From: Gemmatimonadales bacterium
GTDB lineage: Bacteria > Gemmatimonadota > Gemmatimonadetes > Gemmatimonadales > GWC2-71-9
Length of the DNA stretch: 12,628 nucleotides
Reading direction: 5' to 3'
Assembly: GCA_020633775.1 (NCBI GenBank)
Contig: JACKDA010000030.1
Coordinates: forward strand, 1 to 12,628
A program made the translations under genes and the position numbers. Below are positions 6,565 to 12,628 of this stretch, in pieces; position 1 is the first letter of the stretch, and each line of letters begins with the position of its first letter. The notes under the pieces were generated by a model. The model saw nothing but the letters and a program-made list of their open reading frames with translations, searched no databases and was not told the origin of the DNA.

Positions 6565-7683
6565 GTGTCGCTCCTCGCCGCCCTCCCCTGGGCCCTGCCC
6601 TTCGTCGCCATCGCCCCGCTCGCCCGCCGCAAGCCGGACGTCGCGGACCAGGTGCCCGACGCCGAGACGCCGGTCTCCGTCATCATCCCGGCCCGCAACG
6701 AATCCGGAACGATCGAGGGCGTCGTCCGCTCCCTGCTCGCATCGGTCCATGCGCAGTTCGAGGTGATCGTCGTCGATGATCGGTCGAGCGACGACACCGC
6801 CGCGCGCGTGGCGGCAATGGCGGCGCAGGACCCGCGGCTCCGGCTCGTTCAGGGCGCCGAACTCCCCGAGGGATGGCTTGGCAAGCCGTGGGCCTGCCAT
6901 CAGGGGGCGACGGTGGCGCGTGGCGACGTGCTGCTCTTCACCGACGCCGACACGACGCATGACCCGCGACTGCTGGCCTGCGCGGCCGGTGGCCTGCGGG
7001 CCGAGTCGGCCGACCTGCTCACCCTGACCAGCCAGCAGCGCTGCGTGACGTTCTGGGAGCGGATCGTGATGCCGCAGATCTGGGTGCTCCTCGGCGTGCG
7101 CTATCCGCCGGCACGGGTGAACCGCGCGACGCGCACCGACCAGCTCGTCGCCAACGGCCAGTTCATCATGGTCCGCCGCGAGGCGTACGAGGCGCTCGGC
7201 GGCCACGCCGCGGTGCGCGGCGAGGTGGTCGAGGACCTCGCGCTCGCCCAGGCGTTCCTGCGCAACGGTCGCCGACTCCGCCTGATGTTCGGCGAGTCGC
7301 TCCTGCAGACGCGGATGTACCGCTCCCTCGGCGAGATGATCGAGGGCTGGTCGAAGAACCTCTACCTCGGATCGCGCCAGTCGGCCGGCGACCGCAAGCT
7401 GTTCGCCGCGCTCGCGCCCGCCATCCTGCTGGCCGGCTTCGCGTTCTGGCTGGTGCCGCCGATCCTGCTGTCGGCCGGGGTGCTCGTGCCGGCGATGCAA
7501 CTCGCGATCGCGATCTCGCTCGCGTTCTGGGCGCTGGTCTCCTTCGGGATGCAGATCCCGCCGTGGCACGCGCTGGCCTATCCGCTCGGCGCGACGACGG
7601 CTCTGCTGATCGCCCTGCGCTCGATCCTGAGGGGTCGCCGACGGGTCGAGTGGCGGGGTCGGACCTACCGCGTCCCGGGCTGA
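6565..7683 (+). CDS. Membrane-associated family 2 glycosyltransferase (CrtQ/HpnB-like)
   Basis: A 372-residue GT-A-fold enzyme. Residues 2-20 are hydrophobic (membrane anchor). The catalytic domain has VSVIIPARNESGTIEGVVRS (37-56), VIVVDDRSSDDTAARV (67-82), the metal/nucleotide-sugar motif FTDADTT (125-131), and E223-D224 as the likely acid/base region in VVEDLALAQAFLRNG. EGWSKNLYLGSRQS (260-273) replaces the usual QxxRW. Three or four hydrophobic helices (about 280-352) end in a basic tail. The GWLGKPWACHQGA stretch (103-115) and the layout resemble carotenoid- and hopanoid-associated glycosyltransferases such as CrtQ and HpnB, so a lipid acceptor at the inner membrane is inferred. The start is GTG 6565, with GAGG eight bases upstream overlapping the previous stop; no ATG fits before the conserved domain. 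The acceptor is unknown. Confidence 0.9.
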   Translation: MSLLAALPWALPFVAIAPLARRKPDVADQVPDAETPVSVIIPARNESGTIEGVVRSLLASVHAQFEVIVVDDRSSDDTAARVAAMAAQDPRLRLVQGAELPEGWLGKPWACHQGATVARGDVLLFTDADTTHDPRLLACAAGGLRAESADLLTLTSQQRCVTFWERIVMPQIWVLLGVRYPPARVNRATRTDQLVANGQFIMVRREAYEALGGHAAVRGEVVEDLALAQAFLRNGRRLRLMFGESLLQTRMYRSLGEMIEGWSKNLYLGSRQSAGDRKLFAALAPAILLAGFAFWLVPPILLSAGVLVPAMQLAIAISLAFWALVSFGMQIPPWHALAYPLGATTALLIALRSILRGRRRVEWRGRTYRVPG

Positions 7684-7727
7684 CCGGCAGGACGCACCCC
7701 CGGCCGCGCGCGGGCGCGCTCGCCGGT
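7683..7727. repeat. Nested GC-rich inverted repeat after the glycosyltransferase (possible weak terminator)
   Basis: ACCGGC (7683-7688) is repeated inverted as GCCGGT (7722-7727). Inside lies GCGCGCGGGCGCGC (7706-7719), which folds with five G-C pairs and a four-base loop. The structure starts at the stop codon of the glycosyltransferase and lies in the gene-free stretch 7684-7785 before the methyltransferase. No T-run follows, so it is not a classical intrinsic terminator; it could slow or end transcription, or be a by-product of the high G+C content. Confidence 0.3.
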
Positions 7728-7785
7728 ACCCTCGCGGCACGGGACGCGCCATCCGGAATGTGCCGAGCGCGGTTTCGTGCCGCGC

Positions 7786-10710
7786 ATGGCCACGCCCCCG
7801 CGCACTCCCTCGCCCGTCGACCGGTTCCTCGCGCTCATCGGGGCCCGCCGAGCCGCACTCCCTCGACAGGTACCGGGACAGGACGCGCCACCGCTGCTGC
7901 ACGTGGCCGACCTCGCGCAATTGCCGTGCTGGCTCGCTGAAACCGACAGCGCCAGGACCCGGACCCTTGCCCGGCGCCTCGCCCGGCATGGCCACGTCGC
8001 GCTGCTGCTCGGGCGGGGGGGACACCCCGACGGCGTGGAAGCCGCCGTGACACTCGCACCGGCCCGGGTCCACGCCATCGACCTGGGCGCCCCGGCGATC
8101 GCCGTGCAGCGGCTCCGGCAGCTCGCCCCGACCGGCTCCCGCCTCGGCGACGCGCTCGCCGCCGCGGCGGCCCTCGACGTCGATGCCGCGGGTCGCCTGG
8201 CGTTCGGGCGCGCCCGCGCGCGCGTGACCTCCATGGTGCGCGCACTCCCGGAGCGCATCCCTGCGCCGGATCGCCATGCGTGGGTCCTGCTGCAGGTCAC
8301 CCGGCTGCTGTTCCTGCGATTCGTCGAGTCGGAAGGATGGCTCGACGGGCGCGCCGACTTCCTCGCCCGCGCCGTCGACGACGTGATGCAGCGCGGCGGC
8401 GAGCCCTGGACCGACCTCCTCGCCCCGCTCTTCTTCGGCACCCTCAACCGCCCGGTGGCACGACGCACCGCGGGCGCGCGACGGTTCGGCCGGATTCCCT
8501 TCCTCAACGGCGGCCTCTTCGAGCGTCATCCGCTCGAGGTGGCCCATCGGCACTGGCCGGTGCCGATCACCGAGTGGCACGAGCTCCTCGGCGCGCTGGT
8601 CGAACAGATCGAGGTCTCGCTCGACGAGGGCGGCCCCGGCGGGGCGGTGACACCCGACATGCTGGGGCGCATTCTCGAGGGGCTCATGGATCCCGAGGAG
8701 CGCTCCTCCCACGGGGTGTTCTACACACCACCCCGCCTGGTCGATCGCCTCGTGCGCACCGCGCTGGAGAGCCACCTCGCCCGCCGGACCGGGACCGCGG
8801 TCGACCGGCTCCACGAGATGATGGTGACTGATGCGCCGTCGGTGCGACGCCTGTTCGGCTCGCTCCGGGTCCTCGATCCCGCGGTCGGTTCCGGCGCGTT
8901 CCTGATCGGCGTCCTGCGCGCGCTGGCGCCGGGCCCGCTCGCGGACCAGCGCCACGTGCGGCATCTGCTGACGCATTGCCTGCACGGGGTCGACCGGCAG
9001 CCCGCCGCCGTTCGCATCACCGAACTCCGGCTCTGGCTGGCCCTGCTGCGGAGCATGCGCGGCCTGCCCCCCGAGCGGGTGCGGCCGCTGCCGAACCTCG
9101 ACACGGCGGTGCGTGCCGGTGACGCCCTCCTCGACCCGCTGGCCGGGCTGCGCGTCCCCGATCCGTGGCTCTCACGCCTCCGGGAAGCGCGCGCGGCCGT
9201 CGCCCGGGCGCATGGCGCGGCCCATCGGCGCGCGGTGCGCGGGCTGCGACTGGCGGAGCACCGCGCACTCGCCCAGGCCCTCGCCGAACGGGAGTCGGTC
9301 CTGCGACACGACCTGTCCGATCGACGCGACGCCGCATCGACGCCGGGGATGTTCGGTGATCCACTCCCCCCCACGGCGGCACACGTGCGAGGCGATGGCA
9401 TGCTCCAGGCGCGACTCGATGCGGTGGCCGAACGTCGGGCACAACTGCGTCGCGAGGGACCCGGTGCGACCTTCGCGATCGAGGCCGCGTGGGCCCCGGT
9501 GCTCGCCGCGGGCGGCTTCGACCTCGTGGTCGGCAATCCTCCGTGGGTGCGCGCCGAGCGATTGCCGACGGCGGAACGCGACGCACTGGCCGGACGATAT
9601 CGCTGGTGGCGCGGGGTGGGCCCCGGGTGGCGTCACGCACCGGACCTCGCGGTCGCGTTCGTGGAGCGTGCCGTCGAACTGGTCCGTCCCGGTGGCACGA
9701 TCGCCTTCCTCGTCCCCGCGAAGCTGGCGACGGCCGGCTACGGAACCACGATGCGCGCCGCGCTGGTGCGCGAGACGACGCTCGAGGTGGTGGCGGACCT
9801 GCAGCACGATCCCGGGGCGGTGTTCGCGGCCACGACCTATCCGCTCGCACTGATCACGTCGCGGCGCCCGCCGCCCGCCGGCCATCGTGTCCGCACGACG
9901 CTCGACGGGCCGGATGACGCCGCGATTCCGCAGGCGGCGTGGGACGGCGAACACGCCTGGTTGCTGCAACGCCCCGAGGTGGTGCGACTGGTGCGGCGCC
10001 TCCGGGCTGCGCACCCGATCCTGTCGGATCGTGTCGAACCCGCGCTCGGGGTGAAGACCGGTGCGAACGCGATCTTCCTCGATCCACCGGACGCCGTGCG
10101 GGCATGGACACGCCCGGCACTTCGCGGCCGCGACGTGCGCCAGCACGCAGACGCGCCCCGACAGCGACTGCTGTGGACCCACGGTGCCGACGGGCGCCCG
10201 CTCGCGAAGTTGCCGGCCCCGGTGGCCGCGTACCTCCGCCCGCACGAGGCCGCACTGCGACGGCGGGCCGACCAGCAGCAGGGGCCATGGTGGCAACTGT
10301 TCCGCACCGGCCCGGCGCAGGCACGCTGGCGAGTGGTGTGGCCGGACATCGCCCGAAAGCTGCGCGCCGTGGCGCTCGACGACCCGGACGTCGTGCCACT
10401 CAACAGCTGCTACGTCGCCGTGGCACCAACTCGCTCCGCGATGCACCGCCTCGCCGCGTGGCTGAACACCCCAACCCTCTGCGCCCTGGCCCGGCTCGCG
10501 GCGGACCCCGCTGCGGGCGGACATGCGCGGTTCGCGGCGCGCACCGTCGGTGCGCTGCCGTGTCCCGCCGTGATCTGGACCGACCCGACCTTCGGGTCGA
10601 TTGCCTCCCACCGTGACGCCGACGGAGCCGAGGCATGGGCCGTCGAGGTCCTCGGGCTCTCCGTCGAGGAACGAGATGCCCTCGCTGCCGTCGCGCCGCA
10701 TCGTCGCTGA
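7786..10710 (+). CDS. Eco57I-type N6-adenine DNA methyltransferase (restriction-modification or defence)
   Basis: A 974-residue gamma-class-like amino-methyltransferase. The N-terminal helical domain (1-300) includes RIPFLNGGLFERHP (236-249) and leads to GVFYTPP (310-316), the entry to the SAM domain. Motif I is LDPAVGSGAFLIG (363-375), followed by HGVDRQPAAVRITELRLW (400-417). Catalytic motif IV is VGNPPWVRAE (582-591), and FLVPAKLATAGYGTTMRAAL (641-660) follows. A long charged helical insert (about 455-565) separates the SAM and catalytic motifs, common in this family. The TaqI-like target-recognition part (about 740-930) starts near LGVKTGANAIFL. It should methylate N6 of adenine in a specific site. 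No PD-(D/E)xK pattern is obvious in the N-terminus, so I see a methylase rather than a fused type IIG enzyme. ATG 7786 is chosen over GTG 7777; neither has a good ribosome site. The 3' end overlaps the helicase gene. Confidence 0.9.
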   Translation: MATPPRTPSPVDRFLALIGARRAALPRQVPGQDAPPLLHVADLAQLPCWLAETDSARTRTLARRLARHGHVALLLGRGGHPDGVEAAVTLAPARVHAIDLGAPAIAVQRLRQLAPTGSRLGDALAAAAALDVDAAGRLAFGRARARVTSMVRALPERIPAPDRHAWVLLQVTRLLFLRFVESEGWLDGRADFLARAVDDVMQRGGEPWTDLLAPLFFGTLNRPVARRTAGARRFGRIPFLNGGLFERHPLEVAHRHWPVPITEWHELLGALVEQIEVSLDEGGPGGAVTPDMLGRILEGLMDPEERSSHGVFYTPPRLVDRLVRTALESHLARRTGTAVDRLHEMMVTDAPSVRRLFGSLRVLDPAVGSGAFLIGVLRALAPGPLADQRHVRHLLTHCLHGVDRQPAAVRITELRLWLALLRSMRGLPPERVRPLPNLDTAVRAGDALLDPLAGLRVPDPWLSRLREARAAVARAHGAAHRRAVRGLRLAEHRALAQALAERESVLRHDLSDRRDAASTPGMFGDPLPPTAAHVRGDGMLQARLDAVAERRAQLRREGPGATFAIEAAWAPVLAAGGFDLVVGNPPWVRAERLPTAERDALAGRYRWWRGVGPGWRHAPDLAVAFVERAVELVRPGGTIAFLVPAKLATAGYGTTMRAALVRETTLEVVADLQHDPGAVFAATTYPLALITSRRPPPAGHRVRTTLDGPDDAAIPQAAWDGEHAWLLQRPEVVRLVRRLRAAHPILSDRVEPALGVKTGANAIFLDPPDAVRAWTRPALRGRDVRQHADAPRQRLLWTHGADGRPLAKLPAPVAAYLRPHEAALRRRADQQQGPWWQLFRTGPAQARWRVVWPDIARKLRAVALDDPDVVPLNSCYVAVAPTRSAMHRLAAWLNTPTLCALARLAADPAAGGHARFAARTVGALPCPAVIWTDPTFGSIASHRDADGAEAWAVEVLGLSVEERDALAAVAPHRR
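10666..10670 (+). promoter_or_regulatory. Shine-Dalgarno site deciding the helicase start
   Basis: GAGGA lies five bases before ATG 10676, inside the end of the methyltransferase gene. The next in-frame candidates, GTG 10718 and ATG 10721, lack such a site. This favours a 35-base overlap of the two genes and coupled translation. Confidence 0.6.
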
Positions 10711-12628
10711 GTCGCTGGTGATGCTGCGCGTTGCCTCTCGCGGCGGAGGGTGGCACGAGACGGCATGCCCCGATGCGCTGCTCCAGGCACTCGAGCCTGC
10801 CGCGGCACCCGCCCCGGGCGTCCCGCCAGCATGGCTGCTCACCCGGCAACACCGGTCGTGGCAACGCGTGGTCACGGCGCTGCGAACGCACGGGGCGGCG
10901 GTGCTCGCCGAACCGGTCGGCACCGGCAAGACCTGGATCGCGCTCGCGGCGAGCCACACGCTGGGACTCCCGACAGCGGTGATCGCTCCCGCGATCCTGC
11001 GCGAGCAGTGGCAGCTTGCCGTCGGGCGGAGCGGGACGCCCGCAACGGTCCATTCCCTCGAGGCGGTGAGTCGCGGCCGCCTCCCCCCGGCTGGCGCCCG
11101 ACTCGTCATCGTCGACGAGGCGCACCGACTCCGCTCCCCCCGCACGCGACGGATACACTGGCTCGCGCCGTGGCTCGCGGGGCGCACGGCCGTGTTCCTC
11201 ACCGGCACGCCGATCGTGAACGCCCCGCTCGATCTCATCCGCGTGCTCCGGCTGGCCGTTCCGGACGACGCCCTCCGACTCGACGGGATCCCATCACTCG
11301 AGGCGCTGGCGCGGTCGGCCACGCCGCCACATGCCCTCCGGCGGCTGGTGATCCGACAGGCGACGGACGGGCCCGCCGTCGGGGTGACCCGGCTGGCGAT
11401 TCCCCGCCCGGCTGGCGAGGAGCGCCGAGGCAACATGATCATCGCCGAGCTGGCGACGCTGCGGCTGGGCGAGACCGCGGCGATCGCGCGCCTCGTCCGC
11501 ACCGTCCTGCTCGATGCCGCGGCATCGAGCGATGCCGCATGGTTCGCGGCAATCAGACGGTACCGTCGCCTGCTCCTCCATGCGCGCGAGGCGGGGGGGC
11601 TCACGCGAGCCCAGCTGCGCCAGTTCGCCGGCGCCGACCTCGAGCAGTACGTGCTCTGGCCGCTGGTGGCCGAGGGCCCGACGACATCCCCGTTGCCAAC
11701 CGCCGACCTCGCGGCGCTCGATGGCATCCTCCGCCGCACCTCGGGCGATGGCGCCTGGCTGACACCCCTCGGCGACATGCTGACCCCGACAGTTCCCACG
11801 ATCTGCTTCACCCGCCACGTGGCCACGGCGCGTCGACTCGCCGCCCATCTCGGTCCGACGACGGCCTGGGTCAACGGAACCGGCGCCGGGATCGGTCCGC
11901 ACCGGTTGCCCCGCCGACTGGTCCTCGAGGCGTTCGGCCCCGACCGCGCCGAATGGCGGGGTCGTCGTGAGCTCCCCTGGTGCCTCGTCCTGACCGATGT
12001 GGGTGCGGAGGGACTCGACCTCCAGGGTGCGGCGCGCGTGGTCCACCTCGACCTGCCCTGGCATCCGATGGGGTTGGCCCAGCGTGTGGGCCGTGCCGTC
12101 CGCCTCGGGCAACGGGCCTCGGTGGTCGCCGAGTTGTGCCGCACGCCGCCGACCGCGATCGAGGACGCCCTCGGCAAGGACCGCACGATCTGCCGGAAGG
12201 GGCGACGGGCGGCCGACTGGTCGGCCCGATTGCGCATGTCGCTCGAGGCGGAATGCCCGACCGCGCAACTCGCCTGCCGCGACCGGATCGTCGTCCTGAC
12301 CGTGCGCGCGGGCCCCCGGCAGGGCGTGCTCTGCCTGGCCGAGTGCGGGAGCGACTGGCGGCAGCTTTCGCCCGAGGCGGTCCTCGGTGCGTTCCGCGCG
12401 GGACGACTCGCGCCCACCACGACACCCGACGGTGGTGGCGCGGCGCCATGGGACGCGGTGGCCCGACGACTCGGTGCCCGGGCGCCTCGCCCGCGTCCTG
12501 AGGTGGTGCAGCGACTCGCCGAACTGGCCCACCAGGCAGCACGCGCGCGGGACCGGGAGGCCCTCGCCGAGCTCGATGCCCTCCTCGCGGCCTCGGTGGT
12601 GAGCCATCCGGTCGGGGTGGAGCGCCAG
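10676..12628 (+). CDS. SNF2-type (SF2) DNA helicase/translocase, partial at the right edge
   Basis: The frame is open from ATG 10676 to the window end (651 residues, C-terminus missing). RecA-like lobe 1 has a Q-motif-like TRQHRSWQRV (56-65), Walker A AEPVGTGKT (78-86), VIVDEAH (144-150) and FLTGTP (174-179). Lobe 2 has ICFTRHVATARRLAAHL (376-392), motif V VLTDVGAEGLDLQGA (438-452) and motif VI QRVGRAVRLGQ (469-479). This is an SNF2/RapA-like ATPase that would move along double-stranded DNA. Between the lobes lies an unassigned helical region (about 230-365). After motif VI comes a region of about 170 residues without recognisable motifs. No N-terminal nuclease or methylase domain is fused. 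The gene overlaps the methyltransferase by 35 bases, so the two proteins most likely work together in DNA modification or phage defence. A nuclease may lie beyond the edge. ATG 10721 is the alternative start. Confidence 0.9.
   Translation, partial: MPSLPSRRIVAESLVMLRVASRGGGWHETACPDALLQALEPAAAPAPGVPPAWLLTRQHRSWQRVVTALRTHGAAVLAEPVGTGKTWIALAASHTLGLPTAVIAPAILREQWQLAVGRSGTPATVHSLEAVSRGRLPPAGARLVIVDEAHRLRSPRTRRIHWLAPWLAGRTAVFLTGTPIVNAPLDLIRVLRLAVPDDALRLDGIPSLEALARSATPPHALRRLVIRQATDGPAVGVTRLAIPRPAGEERRGNMIIAELATLRLGETAAIARLVRTVLLDAAASSDAAWFAAIRRYRRLLLHAREAGGLTRAQLRQFAGADLEQYVLWPLVAEGPTTSPLPTADLAALDGILRRTSGDGAWLTPLGDMLTPTVPTICFTRHVATARRLAAHLGPTTAWVNGTGAGIGPHRLPRRLVLEAFGPDRAEWRGRRELPWCLVLTDVGAEGLDLQGAARVVHLDLPWHPMGLAQRVGRAVRLGQRASVVAELCRTPPTAIEDALGKDRTICRKGRRAADWSARLRMSLEAECPTAQLACRDRIVVLTVRAGPRQGVLCLAECGSDWRQLSPEAVLGAFRAGRLAPTTTPDGGGAAPWDAVARRLGARAPRPRPEVVQRLAELAHQAARARDREALAELDALLAASVVSHPVGVERQ

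Noticed and set aside
7706..7719. Intrinsic terminator call for the GCGCGCGGGCGCGC hairpin
   Set aside because: No T-run follows the stem and alternating GC is expected at this base composition, so it is kept only as a repeat.
6538..8985. An 815-codon open frame on the minus strand
   Set aside because: It is antisense to the glycosyltransferase and the methyltransferase start, spans the intergenic gap, and encodes low-complexity Arg/Glu/His-rich sequence.
9172..12420. A 1082-codon open frame on the minus strand
   Set aside because: It lies antisense to the methyltransferase and helicase genes, both of which have intact catalytic motifs. Its translation is arginine/serine/alanine-rich without any recognisable motif, typical of a shadow frame in GC-rich DNA.
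7786..12628. Calling the pair BREX, DISARM or a type ISP system
   Set aside because: No PglZ, BrxC, DrmA, DrmB or DrmC is in the window, and helicase and methylase are separate proteins in the order methylase then helicase. The right edge cuts the locus, so a named call would be a guess.
1..12628. CRISPR array, tRNA/rRNA genes, insertion sequences, integrase or attachment sites
   Set aside because: I saw no spaced direct repeats, no cloverleaf-like sequence, no transposase or integrase motifs and no long terminal repeats on either strand.

Overview
The window is GC-rich DNA (roughly 70 percent G+C by eye) from a Gram-negative bacterium. A TonB-dependent outer-membrane receptor at the left edge implies a second membrane. 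Tight gene packing, ATGA/GTGA overlaps and the gene styles would fit a Gemmatimonadota-like or similar high-GC lineage, but nothing in the window fixes the taxonomy. Because of the base composition, long open frames run antisense to almost every real gene; these are shadows and are left out.

Left block, all on the minus strand (5954 down to 1). Reading in the direction of transcription: an S66 LD-carboxypeptidase family protein, an alpha/beta hydrolase, a NUDIX hydrolase of the CoA-pyrophosphatase type, then a metal cassette. The cassette is mntR (DtxR/MntR regulator), mntH (Nramp divalent-metal transporter), a secreted TlpA-like thioredoxin, and a TonB-dependent receptor cut by the window edge. 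The four cassette genes overlap one another by 4, 13 and 4 bases. A promoter and a DtxR-like palindrome centred on the mntR start codon suggest metal-dependent autoregulation of the whole cassette, from a possibly leaderless transcript. The likely logic is outer-membrane uptake (receptor), inner-membrane import (MntH) and repression when metal is replete (MntR), with the thioredoxin possibly acting on the Cys-x-x-Cys in the receptor plug.

The strand switches at 5955-5999, a 45-base divergent intergenic region with a perfect 6-base inverted repeat. Right block, all on the plus strand: a small helical protein resembling RsbRD N-terminal sensor domains, then a membrane-associated family 2 glycosyltransferase. 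After about 100 bases with an inverted repeat but no gene come two overlapping genes that look like a DNA modification/defence module. These are a 974-residue Eco57I-type N6-adenine DNA methyltransferase and an SNF2-type helicase that runs off the right edge. I could not match this pair confidently to BREX, DISARM or a canonical restriction system, and neither protein shows an obvious nuclease motif in what is visible. It is the best candidate here for a little-described system. No tRNA, rRNA, CRISPR array, insertion sequence or origin was seen.
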